Assembly (NCBI RefSeq): GCF_010500895.1
Contig: NZ_JAAAWO010000002.1
Span: 186,001 to 250,000, forward strand
Reading direction: 5' to 3'
Source: Alteromonas genovensis
Lineage (GTDB): Bacteria > Pseudomonadota > Gammaproteobacteria > Enterobacterales > Alteromonadaceae
DNA: 64,000 nucleotides
Shown: in pieces, positions 29,629-38,724 of the stretch
Position numbering within the stretch: position 1 is the stretch's first letter
Layout: every line of letters begins with the position of its first letter
Notes under the pieces: generated by a model
The model's database searches: none
What the model was told of the DNA's origin: nothing
Seen by the model: only the letters and a program-made list of their open reading frames with translations
Position numbers and translations under genes: made by a program

Positions 29629-32600
29629 ATGTTGGTCCTTCGAGGCGCTCCCGCACTATCAGAGTTTAACCAAACTAAACTGATTGCAAAGCTGGGTCAA
29701 TCCGGCGTTAAGGTGAATAACCTTTATAGCGAATATATTCACCTAGTAGATTCTCAAGGTGACTTATCCAATCAGCAAATAGAAATCTTAGAAAAACTGC
29801 TCACTTACGGACCTGCTAGGCAAACACAGTCGCCTTCTGGAACACTTTTTCTTATCACTCCTCGTCCAGGTACTATCTCACCCTGGTCCTCAAAAGCCAC
29901 TGATATCGCTCATAACTGTAGCCTTGATACTATTAACCGTATTGAACGCGGTTGTGCATTCTACATCGATACCGATACCCGCTTAAGTGATGACGATTTT
30001 GCCCTAGTTGCTAGTTTCTTACACGACAGAATGACAGAATCGGTGTTTACCAATACTGATGATGCGGCGGTGCTTTTTGCACAGGCAGAGGCGAAAAGCT
30101 TTACTTCTGTACAGATGTTAGAACACGGAAAAGATGCACTAGTAAACGCCAACGTGTCTTTAGGCTTAGCGCTTGCTGATGATGAAATTGATTACCTATT
30201 TGACAGCTTTACGACGTTAGGTAGAAACCCGACGGACGTAGAGCTTTATATGTTTGCACAAGCAAACTCTGAACACTGCCGTCATAAAATTTTCAATGCC
30301 AGCTGGACCATCGACGGAAAAGATCAGGAAAAGTCACTTTTCAAAATGATCAAAAATACCTTCGAATTGCTGCCCGACAGCGTGTTCTCTGCCTATAAAG
30401 ATAACGCAGCGGTAATGGAAGGGTGGCAAGCCGGACGTTTCTTCCCAAATCCTCAGTCTCATCAGTACGAATATCATCACGAAGATATCGATATTCTGAT
30501 GAAGGTTGAAACACACAATCATCCAACGGCTATTTCGCCTTTTCCCGGTGCTGCTACAGGTTCTGGCGGTGAAATTCGCGATGAAGGCGCGACTGGCCGA
30601 GGCTCTAAGCCAAAAGCTGGGCTTGTTGGCTTTACGGTGTCTAACCTTCGCATTCCAGGTTCAGAGCAGCCGTGGGAAAGTGAATACGGTAAGCCGCAGC
30701 GCATTGTTAGTGCACTTGATATAATGACAGAAGGCCCATTAGGTGGCGCTGCGTTTAACAATGAATTTGGTCGTCCTAATCTGTTGGGTTACTTCCGTAC
30801 TTACGAACAAGAAGTAAACAGCTTTAACGGTGTAGAAATAAGAGGCTATCACAAGCCTATTATGCTAGCCGGTGGGCTGGGTAATATTCGCCGTGATCAA
30901 ATTGAGAAAGGTGAAATCACGGTAGGTGCCAAGCTAATTGTACTTGGTGGGCCAGCGATGAATATTGGTCTTGGTGGCGGTGCAGCCTCATCAATGGCAT
31001 CAGGTCAGTCAAACGAAGATTTAGATTTTGCCTCTGTACAACGAGAGAATCCAGAAATGGAGCGTCGCTGTCAGGAAGTTATCGATGCATGTTGGCAGCT
31101 TGGTGAAAATAACCCTATTCAGTTTATCCACGATGTTGGTGCGGGTGGCTTGTCTAATGCGTTACCCGAATTAGTCAGCGATGGTGGTCGCGGCGGAAAC
31201 TTTGAGCTTAGAAAAGTATTGTCAGACGAACCCGGTATGACGCCGTTAGAATTGTGGTGTAACGAATCGCAAGAACGCTATGTCATGTCAGTAGCACCAC
31301 AAAATATGCCAGTATTCGAAGCGATTTGTGCCCGTGAACGGGCACCTTATGCGGTAGTGGGTGAAGCGACGGTTGAAGAGCATTTAAACCTTAATGACAG
31401 TCAATTCGATAATAAACCTATCGATATGCCATTAGACGTTTTACTGGGTAAACCACCTAAAATGCACCGCGATGTTACATCAAAGGTTGCACATTCACCT
31501 GCCTTTGACGACAGTCAAATCAGCTTAAGTGAAGCAGCAGAGCGCATTTTGTCACTACCTACGGTAGCTGAAAAAACCTTCCTTATTACCATTGGCGACC
31601 GCTCTGTTACAGGACTAGTCAATCGCGACCAAATGGTGGGGCCGTGGCAAGTTCCCGTTGCTGACGTCGCGGTTACGGCCAGTGCCTTTGACACCTATCA
31701 CGGTGAATCAATGGCAATGGGAGAGCGCACCCCAGTCGCCTTGTTATCTCATGGGGCTTCTGCACGACTTGCCGTAGGGGAAGCGCTGACAAATATCGCG
31801 GCCTCTTACATTGGTGATATTAAACGTATTAAATTGTCTGCAAACTGGATGACGGCCGCGGGTCACCCTGGTGAAGATGCAGGTTTATATGAAGCGGTTA
31901 AAGCTGTTGGCGAAGAGCTTTGCCCTGAGTTGGGATTAACTATTCCAGTGGGTAAAGACTCTATGTCGATGAAAACGGCATGGCAGGACGATGGCGAAGA
32001 AAAATCAGTCACATCACCCCTGTCTTTGGTGATTACTGCATTCGGTGCGGTAAAAGATATTCGTAAAACCGTAACGCCTCAGCTAAGAACTGACAAAGGC
32101 GACAGTAAGTTATTACTCATTGACCTTGGTGAGGGCAACAATCGTCTTGGCGCTAGCTGCCTAGCGCAAGTGTATGAGCAACTCGGCGACAGCCCAGCAG
32201 ATGTGGTTTCACCCACCAGACTGAAAGGCTTTTTCAACGCTATTCAAGCGCTATTGGAAAACGGTCTTGTACAAGCGTATCACGACCGCTCTGATGGCGG
32301 CTTATTTACCACCGTTGCGGAAATGGCTTTCGCTGGTAAAACCGGCGTCACAGTGACGCTAGATAAACTCGCTGGTAGTGATTTATCAGTGTTATTTAAC
32401 GAAGAGCTAGGTGGCGTACTGCAGGTACTAGAACGCGATAGTGACGCGGTAAATAGCATTCTTGCAGAGCACGGGGTTGCCGACATTACTTATGATATTG
32501 GTTCTGTTAATACTACCGATATGATTGAGTTTCAGCGCGATGGCGTTGCTGTACTGGCTGATAGCAGAGTGTCGATGAGAACCACGTGGGCAACGACAAC

Positions 32601-33516
32601 GTTTGAGATGCAAAAGCTGCGGGATAACCCCACTTGTGCAGAGCAAGAACATATTGCTAAGCAAGACGCGACAGATCCAGGCCTTCACGCTAACTTAACT
32701 TATGATGTTGATGACGATATTGCGGCACCTTACATTGCTACTGGCGCTAAGCCTAAAGTGGCTATATTAAGAGAGCAGGGCGTTAACTCCCACCTTGAAA
32801 TGGCAGCGGCATTTACGCGTGCAGGCTTTGATGCGGTAGATGTTCACATGAGTGATATTCTTTCAGGTCGAAGTTCACTAGACACCTTTGCGGGTCTTGC
32901 CGCTTGTGGCGGCTTCTCTTACGGTGACGTTTTAGGAGCAGGTGAGGGCTGGGCGAAGTCGATACTCTTTAACAGTATGGCTAGAGATCAATTTGAGCAG
33001 TTCTTTACTCGTGACGATACCTTTAGTTTAGGTGTGTGTAACGGCTGTCAGATGCTGTCTAACTTGAAATCACTTATTCCAGGCACTGAGCATTGGCCTC
33101 ACTTTGTAACAAACCAATCGGCTCGCTTTGAAGCGCGTGTTGCTATGGTAGAAGTGATGAAATCAAAATCTGTGCTACTTGATGGCATGGCCGGTTCGCG
33201 TATGCCAATAGCGGTCTCCCACGGCGAAGGGCAAGCAGAGTTTGCCAATGCTGATGCACTAGCAAAAGCAAACGAGCATGTAGCGTTGCGATATGTGGAT
33301 AACTTTGGCAATCCAACCATGCAGTACCCTGCTAACCCTAATGGATCTCCACAAGGGATAACCGGTCTTACTTCAGCCGATGGGCGCAGTACCATTATGA
33401 TGCCGCACCCTGAGCGGGTATTTAGAGCTGTAGCCAATTCTTGGCGCCCAGATGACTGGGAAGAAGATGGGGCATGGATGCGGATTTTCAGAAACGCACG
33501 TAGGTTTGTCGGTTAA
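29629..33516 (+). CDS. purL: Phosphoribosylformylglycinamidine synthase
   Basis: Converts FGAR to FGAM with glutamine and ATP, step four of purine synthesis. The single large chain of 1295 residues matches the gammaproteobacterial form. Features are an N-terminal PurS-like region, two AIRS-type halves ([19 protein letters not shown] and [13 protein letters not shown]), and a C-terminal glutamine amidotransferase. The glutaminase triad is C1137 in GVCNGCQML with H1260 and E1262 in PHPERVFR. It is a stand-alone gene divergent from mltF. Confidence 0.99.
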   Translation: MLVLRGAPALSEFNQTKLIAKLGQSGVKVNNLYSEYIHLVDSQGDLSNQQIEILEKLLTYGPARQTQSPSGTLFLITPRPGTISPWSSKATDIAHNCSLDTINRIERGCAFYIDTDTRLSDDDFALVASFLHDRMTESVFTNTDDAAVLFAQAEAKSFTSVQMLEHGKDALVNANVSLGLALADDEIDYLFDSFTTLGRNPTDVELYMFAQANSEHCRHKIFNASWTIDGKDQEKSLFKMIKNTFELLPDSVFSAYKDNAAVMEGWQAGRFFPNPQSHQYEYHHEDIDILMKVETHNHPTAISPFPGAATGSGGEIRDEGATGRGSKPKAGLVGFTVSNLRIPGSEQPWESEYGKPQRIVSALDIMTEGPLGGAAFNNEFGRPNLLGYFRTYEQEVNSFNGVEIRGYHKPIMLAGGLGNIRRDQIEKGEITVGAKLIVLGGPAMNIGLGGGAASSMASGQSNEDLDFASVQRENPEMERRCQEVIDACWQLGENNPIQFIHDVGAGGLSNALPELVSDGGRGGNFELRKVLSDEPGMTPLELWCNESQERYVMSVAPQNMPVFEAICARERAPYAVVGEATVEEHLNLNDSQFDNKPIDMPLDVLLGKPPKMHRDVTSKVAHSPAFDDSQISLSEAAERILSLPTVAEKTFLITIGDRSVTGLVNRDQMVGPWQVPVADVAVTASAFDTYHGESMAMGERTPVALLSHGASARLAVGEALTNIAASYIGDIKRIKLSANWMTAAGHPGEDAGLYEAVKAVGEELCPELGLTIPVGKDSMSMKTAWQDDGEEKSVTSPLSLVITAFGAVKDIRKTVTPQLRTDKGDSKLLLIDLGEGNNRLGASCLAQVYEQLGDSPADVVSPTRLKGFFNAIQALLENGLVQAYHDRSDGGLFTTVAEMAFAGKTGVTVTLDKLAGSDLSVLFNEELGGVLQVLERDSDAVNSILAEHGVADITYDIGSVNTTDMIEFQRDGVAVLADSRVSMRTTWATTTFEMQKLRDNPTCAEQEHIAKQDATDPGLHANLTYDVDDDIAAPYIATGAKPKVAILREQGVNSHLEMAAAFTRAGFDAVDVHMSDILSGRSSLDTFAGLAACGGFSYGDVLGAGEGWAKSILFNSMARDQFEQFFTRDDTFSLGVCNGCQMLSNLKSLIPGTEHWPHFVTNQSARFEARVAMVEVMKSKSVLLDGMAGSRMPIAVSHGEGQAEFANADALAKANEHVALRYVDNFGNPTMQYPANPNGSPQGITGLTSADGRSTIMMPHPERVFRAVANSWRPDDWEEDGAWMRIFRNARRFVG

Positions 33517-33537
33517 AATCAATGATAAGCGCAATTT

Positions 33538-33561
33538 ATGTTGGCTGTTTGCAGCCAACAT
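33538..33561 (+). terminator. Hairpin after purL
   Basis: ATGTTGGCTG (33538-33547) and CAGCCAACAT (33552-33561) form a 10-bp perfect stem with a 4-nt loop. No T-run follows, so it may be a 3'-end stabiliser or a Rho-linked hairpin. Confidence 0.5.
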
Positions 33562-33712
33562 AGCTGCTGATTTATTAAACAAGGGCACTTTTTGTGTCAA
33601 ACCATTGGCTTAGCGTCAATATTTTGCTTTTGCCCCTTGTTATTGGCGTATCGCTGATCTATTGTAGTGCTGCACGGATTGCAATTTGGTTACAGGAGTT
33701 GAATTGGGTTGC

Positions 33713-33737
33713 ACTAGTTATTGGTAACAATACTAGT
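33713..33737. repeat. Inverted repeat upstream of a small ORF
   Basis: ACTAGTTATTG, loop GTAA, CAATACTAGT: a 10-bp stem with one bulge, ending 21 bp before the ATG at 33759. It could be an operator or a leader hairpin. Confidence 0.35.
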
Positions 33738-33758
33738 TTAAATAATAAGAGACGAACA

Positions 33759-33899
33759 ATGAATCGTTCCTCAAAAGGGTTTGGCTTGACTGGAGTCGCC
33801 GTTGCCGTGGTATTTATGTTTATTACCGCCGTATTTAGTACTTCTGCAAAATCTGCAGACGCTCCAACAACGCTAAGTGTGCAATCTTCAGTTAAGTAG
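33759..33899 (+). CDS. Putative small secreted or membrane peptide (46 residues)
   Basis: Not recognised. The peptide MNRSSKGFGLTGVAVAVV begins with a basic stretch and a hydrophobic segment (VAVAVVFMFITAVFS). A possible signal-peptidase site lies near AKSA, which would leave a tail of about 16 residues. A purine-rich AAGAGACGAACA precedes the ATG, and a strong terminator lies 20 bp after the stop. The same frame opens at GTG 33594 (101 residues), an alternative start with AAGGG upstream. Real expression is uncertain. Confidence 0.4.
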   Translation: MNRSSKGFGLTGVAVAVVFMFITAVFSTSAKSADAPTTLSVQSSVK

Positions 33900-33915
33900 T
33901 CTGAAAGAAAATAAT

Positions 33916-33953
33916 AAAGCCCGTAATAAATACGTTTATTACGGGCTTTAATC
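33916..33953. terminator. Strong bidirectional terminator between the small ORF and smrA
   Basis: AAAGCCCGTAATAAA (33916-33930) and TTTATTACGGGCTTT (33935-33949) form a 15-bp perfect stem with A- and T-rich flanks. It serves both the plus strand and the minus-strand smrA. Confidence 0.88.
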
Positions 33954-34007
33954 ATTTTGGGCGATGCTATTTTTCTATGATCATCTCCCCCTAAGTTTGA
34001 GCGGTAC

Positions 34008-34595
34008 TTATCCTTTCCTATTTTTTTCTCTGTTTATCAATTTTTGTTGAGGATGTTTCTTTAATAATACGTAGGTAGCGCCAAATCCGCCATGCATAGG
34101 CTGCGCGGTATGAAACGCTATTACTTCCTCAAGTTCGCGCAACCAATGATTAACGTAACTCTTCTTTAAAGCCGGAAATGGTTTAGAGTTTTCACCAGTC
34201 CCATGCTTAATCAAAAGTGCTCTTACGCCTTTTTCATGCCCCGAAATCACGTTCTGATACAGTAAATTTCTGCTTTCATCGAGGGTTTTTCCCGCCATAG
34301 ATATCACTACCTCTAGCGGGTACTTTCCTAGTCTTAGCTTTTTAAATACACCATCTTGAATACCTGGCTGCTGAAATTGTATAAAGTCATCAAGCGGCAC
34401 AGGCTTTACACCTTCCATACTTAGGGGGTTTTTTAATTTATCTCGAATGGAGGCTTGCAGAGAAGCGCGTTTCTGTTTTTCTGCTAAGGCTGCCTCTGGG
34501 TCGTGCAGCTGTGCTTTATCGTCAGAGATAATGGGTTTTACGTCTTGCATCTCAGCGAAAAAAGAATCCAATTCATCGTGTTCGAAATGGCTCAT
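34008..34595 (-). CDS. smrA: Smr-domain endonuclease SmrA-like protein
   Basis: The 195-residue protein has a charged N-terminal half (DSFFAEMQDVKP) and a C-terminal Smr domain. The domain includes LIKHGTGENSKPF, SYVNHWLRELEEVIAFHTAQ and GGFGATYVLLKK, which match the SmrA (YdaL) branch rather than SmrB/MutS2. Smr domains are nucleases or nucleic-acid binding modules; the cellular role of SmrA is not well defined. It ends next to a shared terminator. Confidence 0.85.
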   Translation of the reverse strand: MSHFEHDELDSFFAEMQDVKPIISDDKAQLHDPEAALAEKQKRASLQASIRDKLKNPLSMEGVKPVPLDDFIQFQQPGIQDGVFKKLRLGKYPLEVVISMAGKTLDESRNLLYQNVISGHEKGVRALLIKHGTGENSKPFPALKKSYVNHWLRELEEVIAFHTAQPMHGGFGATYVLLKKHPQQKLINREKNRKG

Positions 34596-34713
34596 AACGG
34601 CTCCCCGAGGTTATAACTGGCTTCAATAACACGTTACTTAATGGCTTAAATAACGACAGATGTTTTGTACATTAAAACAGGATATGGGGATTAAGTTGTA
34701 AATTTCACTGGGG

Positions 34714-34815
34714 TTAGAAAATAGCGCCGGGCTCGTTTAACATCTCAATCACGTCCCATATATCCTTTTGGCTATTCTGCTCGTCTGCACAGTCGCGTTC
34801 TGTGTCATTATCCAT
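34714..34815 (-). CDS. Possible 33-residue acidic micro-ORF
   Basis: ATG 34815 opens a 33-residue frame beginning MDNDTERDCADEQNSQ and ending in NEPGAIF. The purine-rich AGAGAAAATAG upstream is only a weak ribosome binding site. Nothing similar is recognised. It may be chance. Apart from it, 34596-34951 shows no feature. Confidence 0.2.
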   Translation of the reverse strand: MDNDTERDCADEQNSQKDIWDVIEMLNEPGAIF

Positions 34816-34951
34816 TCTATTTTCTCTAAATACGTTATCTACTCTCTATATAATATTGCGTGGATATGATTAAAAGCAAAATCTACAGAGCATAAACAAC
34901 GCAGTCTGTATGTGAAAATGTACAAGATAAAATTAGGAGATTGTCAAATTA

Positions 34952-35027
34952 TGGCGTCCCCACCGCGACTCGAACGCAGATCTAAAGCTTAGGAGGCTCT
35001 TGTTTTATCCAGTTAAACTATGGGGAC
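34952..35027 (-). tRNA. tRNA-Arg (anticodon CCT)
   Basis: Read on the minus strand this is a 76-nt cloverleaf with encoded CCA. The acceptor stem GTCCCCA pairs with TGGGGAC. The anticodon stem AGAGC/GCTTT encloses loop CTCCTAA, giving anticodon CCT. The T-arm is CTGCG-TTCGAGT-CGCGG. It decodes the rare AGG codon. It stands alone, with no integrase or flanking repeat, so there is no sign of use as an attachment site here. Confidence 0.95.
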
Positions 35028-35037
35028 TTGCCCTTCG

Positions 35038-35043
35038 ATTATA
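35038..35043 (-). promoter_or_regulatory. -10 box of the tRNA-Arg gene
   Basis: On the minus strand the sequence is TATAAT, 10 nt upstream of the mature tRNA 5' end. The -35 region (TTCCGT) is weak. Confidence 0.5.
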
Positions 35044-35105
35044 CCCACCTAAGCCAAATACGGAACCCTGGATTTAGGATAATTACCCCGTTGCTTCTAG
35101 TGCGT

Positions 35106-36287
35106 TTATTTTTTCACCACAAAGTCATTTTCCTGGATATTTGCAACCAAACCAGAGTTTTTGTGAATAATGGTTGAAGAGTTTGCAAAGGTATTTTCAA
35201 CCACAAAAACACCAGGGTAGAGTGAGTACTGAAGGTATTTCTTTCCCTTATTATCCATAACTTCTTTTGCCTGATAAAGCACAAGCTCGTCGCTGTCTTG
35301 CAACCCGTTATCTCGCCCTAACGAAATAGAAATAATATTTCCGGCCACATTAACCACTCGCCCTGTTACCGGTTGGCAGGCTGTTGCTTCTTTTAAGTCT
35401 TGAATAGCGTCTATCATTAGCTTTTGTGCCGCACGACCATAAGTAGAGTGCCAAAAGTAATTTGAAAACTCATCGATTTGAGCAAATCGGTCAAATGTCC
35501 ACTGCGCATGTGTACTGTAAGACTTGGTAAAGAGTTTGCCTCCATTGATGCCGTCAAAAACATGAAGAGTCATTCCAAAGTATCTGTCAACACTATCATC
35601 GGCCCACGGCGTAAATATAGAGGCTGATTCTCTTTTAATACTCAAGTCGTCAATGGTACCCACTATCACAAATTGAGAGTTTCCTCTTTGTGACAAAGAA
35701 CGCACGTTTTGTTCGGTAAACTCGCTTTTAAATTTTGCTGTATGCGGTGCAATGTACGACAAGCGAAGCGTATCAGTCGTGTTAGCCATTAAGTCTGCAA
35801 AGCGTTTCGTTACCGCTTCATCTAAGTGCCTAATATTGCCCTCGGTAAGTTGTTGTCTATTTGGAATAAGGAAGTGGGTTGTTGCAAAACGCTTGATATC
35901 AGATATGGCGGCGCATTGTTGGCTGGCAGGGAAGATATCAGCCCTAATACTCACCGTGAAAACTTCGCCATTGTACCTTTCGTCGATAATTTCTAATTGT
36001 TCAACTTCGCCCGTACTGCGAATGGTCATTTCTTCGTTTTCGAGTAATCCATTGGTAAGCTGTTGAACACTTTTGATAGATGCCCCTGAGAAAAGCATGG
36101 CTTGTTTGAGGGCTTCTTCAATTGCCTCACGTTTAGCGGTTTCTTTGTCACCATTTAAGATAATCGCTCGCCCTTTCGCCTCATACCACATGGCATGGGA
36201 TTGCCCACTAAACAAGGCAATAAGGCAAACCAGTGCCACACACACATTGATCAAAATGGCGTAGCCTTTTATCTTTTTACTTTGCAT
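35106..36287 (-). CDS. flgT: Flagellar H-ring assembly protein FlgT
   Basis: FlgT builds the H ring around the LP ring of sodium-driven polar flagella in Vibrio and supports MotX/MotY docking. The 393-residue protein has an N-terminal signal peptide (LINVCVALVCLIALFSGQSHA). Its N-terminal domain (WYEAKGRAIILNGDKETAK) is followed by a middle domain and a C-terminal domain with GRVVNVAGNIISISLG. The ATG has GAGG 5 nt upstream. It is divergent from flgP, the arrangement seen in vibrios. Confidence 0.92.
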   Translation of the reverse strand: MQSKKIKGYAILINVCVALVCLIALFSGQSHAMWYEAKGRAIILNGDKETAKREAIEEALKQAMLFSGASIKSVQQLTNGLLENEEMTIRSTGEVEQLEIIDERYNGEVFTVSIRADIFPASQQCAAISDIKRFATTHFLIPNRQQLTEGNIRHLDEAVTKRFADLMANTTDTLRLSYIAPHTAKFKSEFTEQNVRSLSQRGNSQFVIVGTIDDLSIKRESASIFTPWADDSVDRYFGMTLHVFDGINGGKLFTKSYSTHAQWTFDRFAQIDEFSNYFWHSTYGRAAQKLMIDAIQDLKEATACQPVTGRVVNVAGNIISISLGRDNGLQDSDELVLYQAKEVMDNKGKKYLQYSLYPGVFVVENTFANSSTIIHKNSGLVANIQENDFVVKK

Positions 36288-36587
36288 ATAAACCTCACGA
36301 ACGCTGCAAATAATGCATCGCTTTTTTTGTGTTTGACGTTTGTCAACGCTTACTTGCGATGGCTTTGTAGTGACTGCATAAATGACTCAGCAATTCCACA
36401 ATGTAGTATTGAGTGCTTTTACTCGCTCTTTTACATAAAGCGCTTCTACACAAAAAGGACGCCACGTATTTTGTAATGGCCTTATAACTGCATACATTTA
36501 TGCTAAAACAATGCCAAGTGAGAGGGGATGCCAGGTGATAGGGGAAAATGTTGCGAAGCGTAATTAAAAAGCACTGAGGAACCTAGA

Positions 36588-36640
36588 GACGCAGCTTAGT
36601 TAAAAGGCGCAGCAGTTCAAAAAGCTCAGCACTAAAAAGA
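36588..36640 (+). repeat. Three degenerate 17-19 bp tandem repeats between flgT and flgP
   Basis: Units start at 36588 (GACGCAGCTTAGTTAAAAG), 36607 (GCGCAGCAGTTCAAAAA) and 36624 (GCTCAGCACTAAAAAGA). Each has a GC-rich head and an A-rich tail, like the rnhB-dnaE repeat. They lie in the 668-bp gap 36288-36955, which otherwise holds only the flgP promoter region. Confidence 0.5.
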
Positions 36641-36766
36641 ATGAGCCCTGCAAAAGCGCGAGTCGTTAGCACTGTGATTGTACTCTATTGCGATAAACTG
36701 TTTTTAAGCAGAGTATAAATAGGTTATTCAAAAAAATGTATTCTCTTGTGAACTACGCACATGATT

Positions 36767-36804
36767 AGGCACAAGCGTTGCATCGATTAGGCACAAGCCT
36801 TGCA
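36767..36804 (+). promoter_or_regulatory. Two tandem sigma-54 promoters of flgP
   Basis: AGGCAC-N5-TTGCA occurs at 36767-36782 and again at 36789-36804, exactly 22 bp apart. Both keep the GG/GC spacing of sigma-54 sites. They precede flgP by about 150-190 bp. Confidence 0.7.
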
Positions 36805-36809
36805 CATAG

Positions 36810-36845
36810 AAAAATACAAGCAAAATACAAGCAAAGCACAAGCAT
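36810..36845 (+). repeat. ACAAGC tandem repeat in the flgP leader
   Basis: About three 11-bp units of the type AAATACAAGCA follow each other (the last is AAGCACAAGCA). The ACAAGC core also lies inside both preceding sigma-54 sites. Confidence 0.7.
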
Positions 36846-36955
36846 AAAAAAATTATCGCAGATATAAGCGTAACGCACATCATCAAGGTTAATGATGACA
36901 GAGTGAGCAACTTAGTTAATCGTTACGTGTGATATCAGGAATAGGAAAGAATGTA

Positions 36956-37435
36956 ATGGGTATTTCAACAAGTGTTGTTAGAGTGAAAGCTGCTTTACTT
37001 ATGTTTAGTATCATGACGCTCGCGAGCTGTGGTGTCATCGATAAGCATGTTGAGTGGGAAACGGTTGAGCCAGCGTCGTACCCTGTCCTTACCGCCATAG
37101 GGTATGCCCCTATCGAATCACAGCAGGGCAGTAATGCTAACGTAAAGCTTTTAATGGCGATGAAAGCGTCAAAACTAGAGGCCTACAGAGAGTTAGCCGA
37201 ACAGGTTTACGGTCAACGTATCGAAGGCAGCCAATCATTATCTAGTTTAGTTGTTGATAGTGAGTCCTTACGTGCTTCTGTGGATGGCGTAATCAGGGGA
37301 GCAAAAATTGTGAAAACTTACCCCGTAGGTGAAGACACGTATGTCACAGAACTTTCTTTGGATATGAAACGTGTGCACGACATATATTTGACGACGGCTA
37401 AGCCTCGAAGAGTAAAAGACGTTAAATATTACTAA
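36956..37435 (+). CDS. flgP: Flagellar LPP20-family lipoprotein FlgP
   Basis: Outer-membrane lipoprotein needed for polar flagellar function, forming a basal disk or ring with FlgT and FlgO in related bacteria. ATG 36956 is preferred over 36929 because the lipoprotein signal then starts directly (VKAALLMFSIMTLASC, lipobox LASC). The mature part has the LPP20-like block LLMAMKASKLEAYRELAEQ and VRGA-type VIRGAKIVKTYP. It stands alone; flgO, its usual partner, is not adjacent. Expression is probably sigma-54 dependent. Confidence 0.85.
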   Translation: MGISTSVVRVKAALLMFSIMTLASCGVIDKHVEWETVEPASYPVLTAIGYAPIESQQGSNANVKLLMAMKASKLEAYRELAEQVYGQRIEGSQSLSSLVVDSESLRASVDGVIRGAKIVKTYPVGEDTYVTELSLDMKRVHDIYLTTAKPRRVKDVKYY

Positions 37436-37547
37436 GCGGCGAAGATAGACTGATTATATTAAAGCGGGACTTCGTGAAGGGTATATTAAATACAGCGGTG
37501 TAATTAGCAGCGTTGTAGAAGTTATGTTTAAGCGCTGTCTATAAACG

Positions 37548-37979
37548 CTATGCGCTCACACCTGAACCAAGGGTACCGCCTTTCGGCTTTCCTTTTTTGT
37601 CATACGTAAGCGATTCTTTCGCACGTACTTCCATCATCAGGTTGCGCAGGTGGGTTAAACGAAGCTGACCCTGTTCAACTGCTTTTTGGTTTACCTGAGT
37701 ACGATACTTACAGTCATCAAGCAAAATTTTAGCCTTATCTGTAAGTGCATCGTCTTCCTCTGTGTAAGACTGACCATTCGCAAACATTGATTCTGCGGTG
37801 GCGTCTAACATCTGGATTTCCTCTAGAATCTGGGTTTTTTCATCAAGCAAGGTCATTAACGCTTCGGCATCACGAGAGCTGATAAGATGAAGCTCTCTTT
37901 CTAATAGCCCAGAAAGCGCCGTCAGCTGATCCACCTGGCTTCTTAATACCGATGTTAAGTTTTCATGCTGATTCGTCAA
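37548..37979 (-). CDS. flgN: Flagellar export chaperone FlgN
   Basis: Cytosolic chaperone for the hook-filament junction proteins FlgK and FlgL. The 143-residue, almost entirely helical protein (LERELHLISSRDAEALMTLL, EKTQILEEIQ) fits the FlgN family in size and pattern. Its clients are encoded in this window (flgK, flgL). The gap to flgM is 312 bp, more than usual, and contains a degenerate repeat. Confidence 0.88.
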   Translation of the reverse strand: MTNQHENLTSVLRSQVDQLTALSGLLERELHLISSRDAEALMTLLDEKTQILEEIQMLDATAESMFANGQSYTEEDDALTDKAKILLDDCKYRTQVNQKAVEQGQLRLTHLRNLMMEVRAKESLTYDKKGKPKGGTLGSGVSA

Positions 37980-38133
37980 TTTATTACTCTTATGGTTTAT
38001 TCGCTTTTTCTGACAGCTAAGCTTCTGTTGTTAACTGTTCGCTGCGAAGTTGGCACGTCTAGTTTGAATAATGTACGCTTTTAGATGGTGGCTTTCAAGT
38101 TAGCGCTTTATATCTCGCCGCAAGAGGATTGGC

Positions 38134-38191
38134 AGAAGCCTTTAGCGCTACTTAGAGCCTTTAGCGTTGCATAGAGCCGTTAGCGATGATA
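38134..38191 (+). repeat. Three degenerate 19-20 bp tandem repeats between flgN and flgM
   Basis: Units at 38134 (AGAAGCCTTTAGCGCTACTT), 38154 (AGAGCCTTTAGCGTTGCAT) and 38173 (AGAGCCGTTAGCGATGATA) share AGAGCCTTTAGCG. The remaining parts of 37980-38291 show no gene. Confidence 0.7.
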
Positions 38192-38291
38192 CTAAAGCAG
38201 CGAAGCTTGGAACCTACGTTATACCCTCACTACTGAGTATTGGTCGTTTCCAAAGCTCTGCGCTATTGCTACCCTGTGCTTTGCGCAAACG

Positions 38292-38621
38292 CTATTTAGT
38301 GCCGAAAATTTCTGCCTCAGCTTTTGCAATCTTACTTGCAAGTACTTCAGGGTTGATTTGGTAATCACCGCTTTGAATTGCTTTTTTCAAACGATCGACC
38401 TTTTCCTGATTAACTGGCGCCTCAGTCCCTTTCTTCTGAACTTGGTTCAGCTGCTGGGCCGATTGCGTCAACGAAACAGAATCTTGGCGAGGTGCTGGCG
38501 CCGCAGTGGCGGTTTTAGCAGTCGCTTGCTGTTGAGCTTGCTGGGTCTGGTTTTGTTGTGAAACCTTACCATTATCAACGGGATTTTTTGGTAACCCATT
38601 GTTTATATTGTTAATAGCCAT
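38292..38621 (-). CDS. flgM: Anti-sigma-28 factor FlgM
   Basis: Holds sigma-28 (FliA) inactive until the hook is complete and FlgM is exported. The 109-residue protein has an Ala/Gln-rich, disordered N-terminal half. The sigma-28-binding C-terminus follows (NQEKVDRLKKAIQSGDYQ, VLASKIAKAEAEIF). It has its own sigma-28 promoter 36 bp upstream, so it is under the same control as the flagellins. Confidence 0.93.
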   Translation of the reverse strand: MAINNINNGLPKNPVDNGKVSQQNQTQQAQQQATAKTATAAPAPRQDSVSLTQSAQQLNQVQKKGTEAPVNQEKVDRLKKAIQSGDYQINPEVLASKIAKAEAEIFGTK

Positions 38622-38656
38622 AATAGTTCCTCACTACCTTTTTACCTCTCTATACG

Positions 38657-38683
38657 TTATCGGCCGCTGAGACATTTTCTTTA
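38657..38683 (-). promoter_or_regulatory. Sigma-28 promoter of flgM
   Basis: Read on the minus strand: TAAA (38683-38680), exactly 15 bp, then GCCGATAA (38664-38657). This is a perfect match to the sigma-28 consensus. Confidence 0.9.
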
Positions 38684-38724
38684 GCCCAAATTAACGTAAA
38701 AAGGATAGTTTTCGTACGCCATTA

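Noticed and set aside
34952..35105. tRNA-Arg as an integration site for a mobile element
   Set aside because: No integrase, no duplicated tRNA 3' end and no compositional shift are visible; the neighbours are core flagellar and housekeeping genes.
36728..36910. A 60-residue minus-strand frame rich in Cys, Leu and Phe
   Set aside because: Its composition is produced by the ACAAGC repeat array and the sigma-54 sites; no ribosome binding site is seen.
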